NCBI GenBank assembly: GCA_902533625.1
Contig: CACAMI010000001.1
Location: forward strand, 62,001 to 126,000
From: an uncultured Alphaproteobacteria bacterium
GTDB lineage: Bacteria; Pseudomonadota; Alphaproteobacteria; Rhodobacterales; Rhodobacteraceae
DNA length: 64,000 nucleotides
Direction of reading: 5' to 3'
The translations under genes were made by a program, and so were the position numbers. The notes under the pieces are model-generated. The model had not been told where the DNA came from, made no database searches, and was given only the letters and a program-made list of their open reading frames with translations. Below are positions 20,265 through 29,538 of this stretch, in pieces; position 1 is the stretch's first letter; the number at the start of each line of letters is the position of its first letter.

Positions 20265-20795
20265 TTAATCATTTGTACTAATCGAGGCATTTATTCTACC
20301 TTTAAATGACATGTTGTTACTATTGAGGTCAAATTCCGCGGTCTGACCAAAAAAAACAGACTGCTTTTGTTTAAACATCACATCTTCTTTAAGTATTATG
20401 AAGCCATTTGCAATATTATAGTTTGCTTTTTGTGATTTTCCCATCTCAAATCCATTTGAAAAAATCACTCCATCAATAAAAACTAATTCTAGAGGTTCTT
20501 TCTTACCTTTTTCTGTCACATCGAAGACTACTTTAAGGTGCTTTCCTCGGATCTTATAAGGACCATGGCCGACCCTAACATCACCCTTAAAAATAGCAAA
20601 ACCCTGGTTTTCATCATATAAGGCTGAGTCTGAACTTATCTGAACTGGTGCTCCTTTGGCAAGTGTTACAGGGGTCAGTTTAAAAAGAGTTTCCTCTTCT
20701 GCAGAAACATCATTAGTCAGAAAAAAAACTACCACAAACGTATGAAAAAAAATCTTCGAATATTTTCGAAACCTAGGAACTTGAGCTAAAAACAA
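20265..20795 (-). CDS. lptA: LPS transport periplasmic protein LptA (OstA-like)
   Basis: Signal peptide; VQISSDSALYDENQGFAIFKGDVRVGHGPYKIRGKHLKV; adjacent to lptB and lptC. Confidence 0.88.
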   Translation of the reverse strand: MFLAQVPRFRKYSKIFFHTFVVVFFLTNDVSAEEETLFKLTPVTLAKGAPVQISSDSALYDENQGFAIFKGDVRVGHGPYKIRGKHLKVVFDVTEKGKKEPLELVFIDGVIFSNGFEMGKSQKANYNIANGFIILKEDVMFKQKQSVFFGQTAEFDLNSNNMSFKGRINASISTND

Positions 20796-20801
20796 AATTA
20801 A

Positions 20802-21431
20802 TCACCTATTTGGGGTAAAAGATGCATGCACACCATTATTAAATTGAAGAACCATTTTGTTATCATCCGTTTCATATTCTGGATCTATAACATTTAGGTA
20901 TTTAGAGGTAATAAAAAAATTAGAACCCGAAATAAGAGATGGCCCACTACTTTCGACAGATCCTGTTTTCAAATTTATTTCTAAATTAATACTTTTTCCG
21001 AAAACGCTTTCATCTCTATTATAAAAGGTATTATTTATAGACTGAATTTTCTTTTCATTAACAAAATACTTTGCTTTAGGTGATTTTGCAAAAAGAATGT
21101 CTTCTTGGGAATATTTTATTTGTCCCACTAGTTTTTCTAATACAAGATTATATTCAGAAATAGTTGGTAAATTTGCATACAAAATATTAGAACTGGTGAA
21201 ATAAAAGGAATCTTTTTCCTGTGTCAATCCAAATATTTCTCCATTCTTAATAACTACAGAATTAAATTCATTAACTATTGGAATGCTATTATTTAGATAT
21301 TCAGCTTCAGGCACCCCTCTTATTGAAAAGAATATAAGAAAAAAGATCAAACCTGATGTTGCTGGAAAAAAAATTTTAAATATGCTTAAATTTAGCATGG
21401 CGGAGTTTTGAATAATTTTAATATCATCCAT
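20802..21431 (-). CDS. lptC: LPS export system protein LptC-like
   Basis: N-terminal TM plus beta-rich periplasmic region, between kdsD and lptA. Confidence 0.8.
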   Translation of the reverse strand: MDDIKIIQNSAMLNLSIFKIFFPATSGLIFFLIFFSIRGVPEAEYLNNSIPIVNEFNSVVIKNGEIFGLTQEKDSFYFTSSNILYANLPTISEYNLVLEKLVGQIKYSQEDILFAKSPKAKYFVNEKKIQSINNTFYNRDESVFGKSINLEINLKTGSVESSGPSLISGSNFFITSKYLNVIDPEYETDDNKMVLQFNNGVHASFTPNR

Positions 21432-22422
21432 TGCCCAATCTCAAACAGTCATGCAGATGAACTATTCCTATTGGAAAATTTCCATCTTTTGTTTCTGAAA
21501 TAAATACTGAGGTAATTTTATTTTCGTTCATTAAGTTTAGTGTATCAGAAACATTAATTGATGGGTTCAGAACTATTGGATTCCTTGTCATAACTTCCGA
21601 CACACCTTTTTCTAAAAGCCCCTCCATATTTCTTCTTAAGTCACCATCGGAAATAACACCTTCAAGATCACCATTTTCTGAAATTACTCCTGTAATGCCA
21701 AACCCTTTTCTGGTCATTTCAATTAAAGCTTCAGACATATTATTTCCAATGTTAATTAGAGGCAACTCAACTCCAGAGTGCATAATGGCAGAAATTGGCT
21801 TTAGTTTTGCACCAAGGTTACCTCCAGGGTGAAATTCCAAGAAATCGCTTTTACTGAATTTTTTTTCCTCCATCAAAGCTACGCATAGAGCATCACCAAG
21901 ACTTAGCATTAAGGTGGTCGAGGTTGTAGGAGCTAAACCATTTGGACATGCTTCTCCTAAATCAGGCAGGATTAAACTTATATTTGAATTTTCACTCAAT
22001 GTACTAGACTGTTTGCTTGATATTCCGATAATAGGAATCTGGGATTTTTTGCTATAGGTAACTATATTATATAACTCGGGAGTCTCGCCGGAGTTAGATA
22101 ATATAATTAGTATATCCTCTTTTGATATATTTCCCAAGTCTCCATGACTTGCTTCACCTGGATGAATGAATTGAGCTGGCGTGCCTGTAGAAGAAAATGT
22201 TGCTGCTATCTTTTGCCCTATATGGCCCGATTTCCCCATTCCCGTAACTATTACTTTTCCAGTACATTTTGATAAAATTTCTACTGCTTCACAAAATGTT
22301 GAACTAAGATTTTCTGATAACGCCGTTATAGCTTTTGCTTCGAGTTCAAGTACTCTAATTCCCGAATTAATTATCTTATCTTTTCCCAAAATTGACAAAT
22401 TCCTTTTTTCCCACTTTCCCAT
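21424..22422 (-). CDS. kdsD: Arabinose-5-phosphate isomerase KdsD/KpsF (SIS + CBS domains)
   Basis: VTGMGKSGHIGQKIAATFSSTGTPAQFIHPGEASHGDLG; C-terminal CBS pair. Confidence 0.95.
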   Translation of the reverse strand: MGKWEKRNLSILGKDKIINSGIRVLELEAKAITALSENLSSTFCEAVEILSKCTGKVIVTGMGKSGHIGQKIAATFSSTGTPAQFIHPGEASHGDLGNISKEDILIILSNSGETPELYNIVTYSKKSQIPIIGISSKQSSTLSENSNISLILPDLGEACPNGLAPTTSTTLMLSLGDALCVALMEEKKFSKSDFLEFHPGGNLGAKLKPISAIMHSGVELPLINIGNNMSEALIEMTRKGFGITGVISENGDLEGVISDGDLRRNMEGLLEKGVSEVMTRNPIVLNPSINVSDTLNLMNENKITSVFISETKDGNFPIGIVHLHDCLRLGNG

Positions 22423-23057
22423 TAATGAGAAAATATATCCTCATCTTTCCAGCCCTCAATATCTAACCTAGATCTATTTGGTAAAAAAGAAAAACATGAT
22501 TTGGCGAAGTCAGATCGATTTTCTCTTTCTAAGCGTTTTTCTAAATTTGACATTAGTTTGTGGAGGTGTAAAACGTCGGAAGCCGCATATTCTTTTTGAG
22601 ATTCAGACAAGGTTTCTGTTCCCCAGTCAGATGATTGCTGACGCTTTGAAATGTCAATATCTAATATTTCTTGTACTAAATTTTTTAACCCGTGTTTATC
22701 AGTATATGTTCGAACCAATTTTGAAGCTATTTTGGTGCAAAATATGGGTGAGGCTAAAATCTTGTAATGCGAATAAAGCACTGCAACATCAAAACGTGCA
22801 AAATGAAAAAGCTTTGTTATTTTACTGTCAGAAAGCATTGAGCAAAGATTAGGGGCCAAAATTTTTTTCATTGAATCCATATTTTTTTGCTCAGACCTTA
22901 TCTTGATTAGATGAGCATTTCCGTCACCATTAGAGATCTGAATTAAGCAAAGTCGATCTCTATGGGGGTTTAAGCCCAGTGTCTCACAGTCTATAGCTAC
23001 GACGTCGTTAAATTTAAAGTTGTCAGGTATGTCATCATCGTGCAAATAAATTGGCAT
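22422..23057 (-). CDS. rnd: Ribonuclease D-type 3'-5' exonuclease (short, no HRDC domain)
   Basis: VAIDCETLGLNPHRDRLCLIQIS (DxE motif); HGLKNLVQEIL; YAASDVLHL. Confidence 0.9.
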   Translation of the reverse strand: MPIYLHDDDIPDNFKFNDVVAIDCETLGLNPHRDRLCLIQISNGDGNAHLIKIRSEQKNMDSMKKILAPNLCSMLSDSKITKLFHFARFDVAVLYSHYKILASPIFCTKIASKLVRTYTDKHGLKNLVQEILDIDISKRQQSSDWGTETLSESQKEYAASDVLHLHKLMSNLEKRLERENRSDFAKSCFSFLPNRSRLDIEGWKDEDIFSH

Positions 23058-23206
23058 TTAAACTCCCTTTTAGGTTAGTACAAAAATTTCTGTTAACTTT
23101 CTATTTAATTATATAAAAGGTTCACATTTGTATATCATCAGTTATTTTATTCAAAAAATGATTTTTTGTAAGTTTTTAATGTATGATTTAGTTGAATTAG
23201 TAGAAA

Positions 23207-24193
23207 ATGGGTAAAAGTTATAAAATTGGCAACCCAAAGGTGACTGTTTTTGGCGGTTCAGGGTTTCTTGGCAGATATGTGGTCTATTTGTTCGCTCAAA
23301 ATGGCTGGGGAGTGACTGTAGCTGTAAGGTCACCAAATTATGCTGGTTTTTTGAAAGTTTATGGAGTTGAGGGTCAGATATCTTTAGCCAAGGCAAATAT
23401 TTCTGATGAAGAAGAAGTCAAATTGGCGATAAAGGGCTCTGATGCAGTAGTAAATTGTGTGGGCATTCTTGAAGAAGCTGGGGGATCACAGAAATTTGAT
23501 CTTTTGCATAATAAGTATGCTGCGAGGATAGCTAAGATAAGCAGGAATATGGATGTAAGAAGATTTGTGCAAGTTTCATCATTGGGAGCTGATGTGTCAT
23601 CACTTAGTAAGTATTCAAGATCTAAGAGAAAAGGCGAAAAGACTATAATTGAGAATTTTCCAGATGCGGTGGTTTTAAGGCCATCAATAATTTTTGGACC
23701 GGAAGATAATTTTTTTAATCGTTTTGCTAATATAAGCCTTTTTAGTCCGATTATCCCTATTGTTGGAGGAGGAACAAAATTTCAGCCGATTTACGTCATG
23801 GATTTAGCTAAAGCGGTAATAAAGTCTGCTACTGATAAGTCGATTAAGGGGACATTTGAAATCGGAGGCCCAGATGTTTTGAGCTTTAATGAGCTAATAT
23901 CTCTTATGCTTGAAATAATAAACCGTCGTAGACTTGTCTTCAATTTTCCTTTTGGAATTGCCTTGATAGAGGCCGCTATTTTAACATTTTTGAGAAAAGC
24001 CTCTTTTAATTTGATCCCATCTTTAATTACAATAGACCAGGTGAAGCAATTGAGGTACAACAATGTAGTTGGACAAAGTTCTTCTGGGATAGAAAGTTTG
24101 GGTGTAAAAACTACTTCATTAAGGGTTATTTTGCCGCAGTATCTCTGGAAATACAGAAGTAGAGGACAGTTTAATAAAAACGGATTTGATTAG
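23207..24193 (+). CDS. NAD-dependent epimerase/dehydratase family protein (complex I NDUFA9-like)
   Basis: VTVFGGSGFLGRYVVYLFAQNGWGVTVAVR; VLRPSIIFGPEDNFFNRFA. Confidence 0.88.
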   Translation: MGKSYKIGNPKVTVFGGSGFLGRYVVYLFAQNGWGVTVAVRSPNYAGFLKVYGVEGQISLAKANISDEEEVKLAIKGSDAVVNCVGILEEAGGSQKFDLLHNKYAARIAKISRNMDVRRFVQVSSLGADVSSLSKYSRSKRKGEKTIIENFPDAVVLRPSIIFGPEDNFFNRFANISLFSPIIPIVGGGTKFQPIYVMDLAKAVIKSATDKSIKGTFEIGGPDVLSFNELISLMLEIINRRRLVFNFPFGIALIEAAILTFLRKASFNLIPSLITIDQVKQLRYNNVVGQSSSGIESLGVKTTSLRVILPQYLWKYRSRGQFNKNGFD

Positions 24194-24200
24194 ATTAATC

Positions 24201-25019
24201 CTAAAAATAACCTAAAAAAATAATAATGAAGGATCCGAATAAAATTCTATAAATTACAAACGGCAAAAACGATATTTTCTGAATAAATCGAAAAAAAACT
24301 TTGATCGAAACAAAGGCTGCAAAATAGGAAAGAACCACACAATAAATTACATCGATTAAATTTTGAGAAAAAAAATCTGTACTCGATTGGGTGAAAAGCT
24401 CAAGTACCAGCAAAACGCTTGAACCAAGAATGGTTGGAATGGACATTATGAGAGAAAGATGTGCGGCGTCAAAGTTTCTGAATCCCCTTATGAGAGCGCC
24501 TGTAATACAGCAACCCGATCGAGATGCTCCTGGAATTATAGCAAGTGATTGCCAAAAACCTATGTAAATAGCATCTGACAAACTGAATTCTTCGATAAAT
24601 CGTTTTTTTTTACATATTTTATCCGCCAGTAATAGTGGTATAGAAAATACTATGCTGGCAATTGCAATTACGTGAATACTCCTTAGATGGTTAATTAAAT
24701 CAAATAAAACAAAAACAATTGTCATTAATACTATTGGGGCCGTAGCGATTAAAACAAGAAGGAATATTCTAGAGTCTTTTGATTTATCCTTTCTAAATAA
24801 AACTTCGATTAGGCCTTTGAAAAGTGTAGATAAGTCTTTATGAAAAATATGACACACTGCCATAAGTGACCCTAAATGTACGGCTATATCTATGCCTATA
24901 CTTTGCTTTTCAATGTAGAAAAAAAGAGGTAAAATTGAAAGGTGCGCTGATGAGGACACGGGAATAAATTCAGTTAATCCCTGAATTGTTGCTAACAATA
25001 TTAAATGAAAGAACCCCAA
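24201..25019 (-). CDS. uppP: Undecaprenyl-diphosphatase UppP/BacA
   Basis: QGLTEFIPVSSSAHL and PGASRSGCCITGALIRG. Confidence 0.95.
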   Translation of the reverse strand: MGFFHLILLATIQGLTEFIPVSSSAHLSILPLFFYIEKQSIGIDIAVHLGSLMAVCHIFHKDLSTLFKGLIEVLFRKDKSKDSRIFLLVLIATAPIVLMTIVFVLFDLINHLRSIHVIAIASIVFSIPLLLADKICKKKRFIEEFSLSDAIYIGFWQSLAIIPGASRSGCCITGALIRGFRNFDAAHLSLIMSIPTILGSSVLLVLELFTQSSTDFFSQNLIDVIYCVVLSYFAAFVSIKVFFRFIQKISFLPFVIYRILFGSFIIIFLGYF

Positions 25020-25180
25020 AAGCCATCTTTCCCATTGACTAAATAATCTATATACACGTAATAATTTATTATATTCTTGAGAACAAAGATAATAAATTCC
25101 ACGGTAGAGGCTGAAACTAAAATAAACTAAACCAGTTTTTTCAAAAAAGAGCTAGATCTAATTATTGTTAAATTATTGAA

Positions 25181-25846
25181 ATGAGACGTCTTTTTCATCT
25201 TCCCTTATCCCCATTTAGTAGGAAAATTAGGCTGGTAATGGCTGAAAAAAAACTTGAGGTTGATTTGGTAGAAGAGCCTGTATGGCAAAAAAGACTCGAA
25301 TTCTTAAAATTAAACGCAGCTGGAAAAGTGCCAGTATTACTTATTGAAGGAAAAGTTCTGTCTGAAAGTATTTCTATTTTTGAGTATTTGGAAGAGATTC
25401 ACCCTGTACCTTCGCTCTTACCTTCTGAACCATTAAAGAAGGCTGAAGCTAGAAGGTTGAGTTTGTGGTTTGATGATAAATTCCACAAAGAAGTTACTGC
25501 AAACCTTCTTTATGAGCGCGTATACAAGAAAATATCTAAAACGGGACAACCAGATAGTGAAGCCATAAAAACAGGAGCAAAAAAAATAAAGTTCCATTTA
25601 GATTATATGAATTGGCTTTTAGAAAAGCGCAGGTGGTTGGCATGTGACTATATGACGATTGCAGATTTTTCAGCCGCAGCACATTTGTCGTGCTTAGATT
25701 ACATAAATGATGTTGATTGGGAGAGGTCAAAACTGGTCAAGGAGTGGTATGCTAAGATTAAGTCAAGACCCTCTTTTAGATCAATATTAGCAGATGTCCT
25801 CCCCGGATTTGTGCCATCAGAGCAATATGTTGAATTAGACTTTTGA
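25181..25846 (+). CDS. Glutathione S-transferase family protein
   Basis: Thioredoxin-like N-terminus LSPFSRKIRLVMAEKKLEVDLVEEPVW; GKVPVLLIEGKVLSESISIFEYLEE. Confidence 0.9.
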   Translation: MRRLFHLPLSPFSRKIRLVMAEKKLEVDLVEEPVWQKRLEFLKLNAAGKVPVLLIEGKVLSESISIFEYLEEIHPVPSLLPSEPLKKAEARRLSLWFDDKFHKEVTANLLYERVYKKISKTGQPDSEAIKTGAKKIKFHLDYMNWLLEKRRWLACDYMTIADFSAAAHLSCLDYINDVDWERSKLVKEWYAKIKSRPSFRSILADVLPGFVPSEQYVELDF

Positions 25847-26901
25847 TTTTAGATTCATTAGAAAAATCTAACTGGATAAAGCGAGAGGCTCTAAGGATAG
25901 GTTTCAGTTCTTGTACTATTACGGAACCAAGCATCTCTAAAAAAGCAAAAAATGATTTCAAATCCTTCCTATCAAAAAATTATTTTGGACAGATGAATTG
26001 GATGAACGAAAGAGCCCATTTTAGATTAGAGCCAAAGTTACTATGGAAAGAAGTGAAGTCAGTTGTTGTGCTAAGCGAAACGTATTTACATGATAAAAAT
26101 GTTCTGGAGAATTTAGACAAAAAAAATAAAGGAAATATTTCGATTTATGCAAGGGGAGATGATTATCATAAAGTAATGAAAAAGAGATTAAAAAAGCTGG
26201 CTCAAACTTTTGTTTTAGACTTATCTTGTCAAGTAAAGGTCTTCGTTGATACGGCACCAATTTTAGAAAAAGTATTGGCTAGGCAATCTGGTTTGGGTTG
26301 GACAGGAAAGCACACTAACCTTGTAAGCAGAGATCTTGGAAACTGGTTTTTTATAGGGCTGATTTTTACCGATCTTAATTTGAATTTTGATAAAGCTGAA
26401 GATAACCATTGTGGTAATTGTAGTGCGTGCGTAGATTCTTGCCCCACGAATGCTTTTACAGAACCATATAGACTAGACGCTCGAAAATGTATTTCATATC
26501 TGACTATTGAACACAAAGGGCCAATTGAATTGTCTTTGCGTGGGAAGTTAGGAAATAGAATTTATGGTTGTGACGATTGTTTGGCGGCATGTCCATGGAA
26601 TAAATTTGCAAAAAAATCATCGGAAATAAGATACTCTGCAAGGAAGGATTTTGAATCACCTGATTTGCATCAACTTGTACTGTTGGACGATGCTAGCTTT
26701 AGAGAAAAATTTTCAGGATCTCCTATAAAAAGAATTGGGAGGGATAGATTTCTTAGAAATGTACTTTATGCTATAGGCAATTCAAAAATGAAGAGTTTTT
26801 TACCAGTAATTGAAAAAGTTTTAGTCAAAGAAGAGCAGAATCCCACAATTTTTGAAGCTGCTTTGTGGGCTAAGAGGTTGATCATAAATGGATGCCAATA
26901 A
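25843..26901 (+). CDS. queG: Epoxyqueuosine reductase QueG (TTG start)
   Basis: CGNCSACVDSCPTNAF and CDDCLAACPWNKFA Fe-S motifs; VDTAPILEKVLARQSGLGWTGKHTNL. Confidence 0.94.
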   Translation: MILDSLEKSNWIKREALRIGFSSCTITEPSISKKAKNDFKSFLSKNYFGQMNWMNERAHFRLEPKLLWKEVKSVVVLSETYLHDKNVLENLDKKNKGNISIYARGDDYHKVMKKRLKKLAQTFVLDLSCQVKVFVDTAPILEKVLARQSGLGWTGKHTNLVSRDLGNWFFIGLIFTDLNLNFDKAEDNHCGNCSACVDSCPTNAFTEPYRLDARKCISYLTIEHKGPIELSLRGKLGNRIYGCDDCLAACPWNKFAKKSSEIRYSARKDFESPDLHQLVLLDDASFREKFSGSPIKRIGRDRFLRNVLYAIGNSKMKSFLPVIEKVLVKEEQNPTIFEAALWAKRLIINGCQ

Positions 26902-27751
26902 AAGCAAAATAATATTATTTTTTGGCTTTGGCTATACAGCGGAGCGACTTTACAAGATCATGAAATTGGATGGGTGGGAAGCATGTGCCAGCTCTAGAAC
27001 ACCTAACTCAAAAAAAACAAATAATATAAAATTCCTTGATTTCGCTAGCGAAAAACAGGAGTTAGAAGAACATATATTATCGTCCGACGTAATTTTGATA
27101 TCTATTCCTCCACAGGGAAAGTCTGATCTGGTATTAGATAACTACAAAGATGTTTTTAAAGAGAATTTAGCTGCAAAGTGGATAGGTTACTTGTCTGCCA
27201 CAAGTGTCTATGGTGATTATAATGGTGCCTGGGTAAACGAGGGCTCTGAACCTATGCCAAAAACTTCCAGGGGGTTGGACAGATTATTTGTTGAGGATCA
27301 ATGGAATAGATTAGGAATATCCTATTGTCTGCCAATAATAAGATTCCGGATCTCTGGAATTTATGGTCCTGAGCGCAATCCCTTTGACAGAATAAGAAAT
27401 GGCACACAAAACATAATTCAAAAACCAGATCATTTTTTTAATAGAATTCATGTAGATGATCTATGTGAAATTTTATATCAGTCAATAAAGAAACCAGATC
27501 CAGGTGAGGTTTTCAATATTTCAGATTGTACGCCTTCAACATCAGAAGAATTCATAAATGAAGCTACAAAACTTTTAAATGTGCCAAAAGCAAAAAAAGT
27601 TAATATAAAAGACTCAAATTTATCCGACCTAGCCCTAAGCTTTTACGCAGACTCTAAAAAGGTTTCCAACCAGAAAATAGTAAAAACACTGAAATATAAA
27701 TTTAAGTATCCCTCTTATAAGGAAGGCTTAAAAAGCTTAATTAAAAGTTAA
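26888..27751 (+). CDS. NAD(P)-dependent epimerase/SDR family protein
   Basis: FFGFGYTAERLYKIM; YLSATSVYGDYNGAWVNE; overlaps queG. Confidence 0.85.
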   Translation: MDANKSKIILFFGFGYTAERLYKIMKLDGWEACASSRTPNSKKTNNIKFLDFASEKQELEEHILSSDVILISIPPQGKSDLVLDNYKDVFKENLAAKWIGYLSATSVYGDYNGAWVNEGSEPMPKTSRGLDRLFVEDQWNRLGISYCLPIIRFRISGIYGPERNPFDRIRNGTQNIIQKPDHFFNRIHVDDLCEILYQSIKKPDPGEVFNISDCTPSTSEEFINEATKLLNVPKAKKVNIKDSNLSDLALSFYADSKKVSNQKIVKTLKYKFKYPSYKEGLKSLIKS

Positions 27752-27753
27752 AA

Positions 27754-28368
27754 CTAAATGAGCTTAACTTGGGTGCCAATTTTAACTAAATCGAACAACT
27801 CTTCTATTTGCTCATTATATAATCCAATACACCCTGAAGAACTCTGCCTACCTATTTTTCTTGTATCATTTGTTCCATGTATCCTATAACTTGGCCAGCC
27901 TAAGTATAGTGCGTGAGTTCCTAGTGGGTTTTCGGGCCCTGGCCCTACATATTCTGGAAGCTTTGGATCTCTTTTAAGCATCGCCTCCGTAGGTCTCCAT
28001 GAAGGGCCAATTATTTTCTGTATTACCGATGTTTTACCGGTTCGGGTAAGTTCAGGCGTTAATGGTACAGATGTCGGGTATATTTTATAAAAACTCCCTG
28101 ATTCATTCCAAAAATGAAGGCAACGAGCTTTCGTATCAGCAATAATTATACCGTTAACGCGGTCTGAAAAATGGTCTTGCCAATCTATTGCTCTATACGT
28201 GAATATATTGTGGCTTGGTTGCCCTTCTTCATTAAAACCTACTGCTTGCTGGGCAGAAAGTGAAATAGCACTCTTGCAAAGTATTGGAGCTGAAAATACA
28301 CTTGCTAACAATAGCTTTCGCCTATTCCAATTTTTTATTTCGTTATCTGACAAATTGTCCTCAATCAA
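27754..28368 (-). CDS. L,D-transpeptidase (YkuD), Tat-like signal
   Basis: YRIHGTNDTRKIGRQSSSGCIGLYNEQI catalytic motif; NRRKLLLASVF near the N-terminus. Confidence 0.92.
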   Translation of the reverse strand: MIEDNLSDNEIKNWNRRKLLLASVFSAPILCKSAISLSAQQAVGFNEEGQPSHNIFTYRAIDWQDHFSDRVNGIIIADTKARCLHFWNESGSFYKIYPTSVPLTPELTRTGKTSVIQKIIGPSWRPTEAMLKRDPKLPEYVGPGPENPLGTHALYLGWPSYRIHGTNDTRKIGRQSSSGCIGLYNEQIEELFDLVKIGTQVKLI

Positions 28369-28434
28369 ATTAAGTTAACCTATTATGAAAAGTTCCTTAA
28401 AGCGTATAGGTATAATTTACAATTTTTTTCTTTA

Positions 28435-28459
28435 CAATTTGTTAGATTTAAACAAATTG
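28435..28459 (+). promoter_or_regulatory. Perfect 9-bp inverted repeat just upstream of the CAP-protein start codon
   Basis: CAATTTGTT-agattta-AACAAATTG, ending 5 nt before the ATG at 28465. Confidence 0.5.
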
Positions 28460-28464
28460 AAATC

Positions 28465-28995
28465 ATGAATGCTTATTTAAAAAATATTAAGTTAATTTTA
28501 AGATATCATTTTTCTTGGCTGGCCACATTTATTTTTCTTTCAGCTTGTGTTGTAGGAAAGACTGATATTTACAAAGGTTACGAGTTATCTGGATCATTGT
28601 CTAACTATGAGCAGTCAGAAATAATCCAAAGACATTTGGATATGGTAAATGCACTCCGAATTGAGAAAAATCTTTTGACTCTGAAAATATCTAAGAGCCT
28701 TTCCGCGGCGGCATTAACTCATGCTCGCGATATTTCTTTTCAGAAACGGGCATGGAACTTTGGGTCGGATTACTCGTCTCCACAGGAAAGAGCTCTGGTA
28801 GCTGGTTACGTAGGTAAAGTCAGGGGGGAAAATGTATCGGAAACTTTTAAAGGAGAATTTGATATCCTTCAGATTTGGTTAAAGCAAACGTTGGCAAAAC
28901 AGGTCATCCTAGATGACAAAGCTTTATATTTGGGTTTTGGCTGGTATCAAGAAGAAAATGGAAGAACTTGGTGGGTTCAGGTTATAGGTGGCTAG
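28465..28995 (+). CDS. CAP/SCP-like domain lipoprotein
   Basis: Lipobox FLSAC; HLDMVNALRIEKNLLTLKISKSLSAAALTHARDIS, GENVSETF, W-L...YLGFGWYQEENGRTWWVQVIG. Confidence 0.85.
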   Translation: MNAYLKNIKLILRYHFSWLATFIFLSACVVGKTDIYKGYELSGSLSNYEQSEIIQRHLDMVNALRIEKNLLTLKISKSLSAAALTHARDISFQKRAWNFGSDYSSPQERALVAGYVGKVRGENVSETFKGEFDILQIWLKQTLAKQVILDDKALYLGFGWYQEENGRTWWVQVIGG

Positions 28996-29538
28996 CTATT
29001 CATAAATGTAGATAATTGTTCCCATGGAGACCAAAGAAACTATTTCATCAATTTCACGATCACTAACCGCTATACAGCCTGCAGTCCAATCTCTAAAAAA
29101 ATTGAATAGCCAGTTTCTTCTTGGACCCCCATGAATAAATATATCGCCACCAGGGTCGAAACCTTTTTTCCTTGAGGCCTCTTTGTCCGCTTTATTGGGA
29201 TAACTTATCCCTAAACTTTTGTGATATTTGCTATTTAAATTGACTCTATTAATAAAATATTTTCCTTCGGGTGTCCGACCATCACCCTCCTTAATTTTAT
29301 GACCTACAGGGTTAAAGCCTAATTTCACAGAATATTCCCTTATTGGTATAGATTGATGAAAAAGAACCATTTTACGCTTCTTTTTCCAAACTACTATCAG
29401 GTCAGCTTTTTGAGGTTTTGTATTTGTGTAACCAGAGCTGAGGCTAAAAAAATAAAATGTTGAAAACGTAAAAACTGGAAATAAAAAAATTCGTCTTAGC
29501 AAAAGTCTTCTATTAAGAGTAATTTTTTCCTTAGGCAT
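28996..29538 (-). CDS. L,D-transpeptidase (YkuD)
   Basis: DIFIHGGPRRNW...DWTAGCIAVSDREIDEI catalytic motif. Confidence 0.9.
   Translation of the reverse strand: MPKEKITLNRRLLLRRIFLFPVFTFSTFYFFSLSSGYTNTKPQKADLIVVWKKKRKMVLFHQSIPIREYSVKLGFNPVGHKIKEGDGRTPEGKYFINRVNLNSKYHKSLGISYPNKADKEASRKKGFDPGGDIFIHGGPRRNWLFNFFRDWTAGCIAVSDREIDEIVSLVSMGTIIYIYE

Noticed and set aside
22478-22852. 124-aa plus-strand ORF
   Set aside because: Antisense to rnd, which has clear exonuclease motifs.
25063-25098. AATTTATTAT/ATAATAAATT inverted repeat in the uppP-gst gap
   Set aside because: Pure A/T arms with a 16-nt loop in an AT-rich genome; likely chance without conservation evidence.
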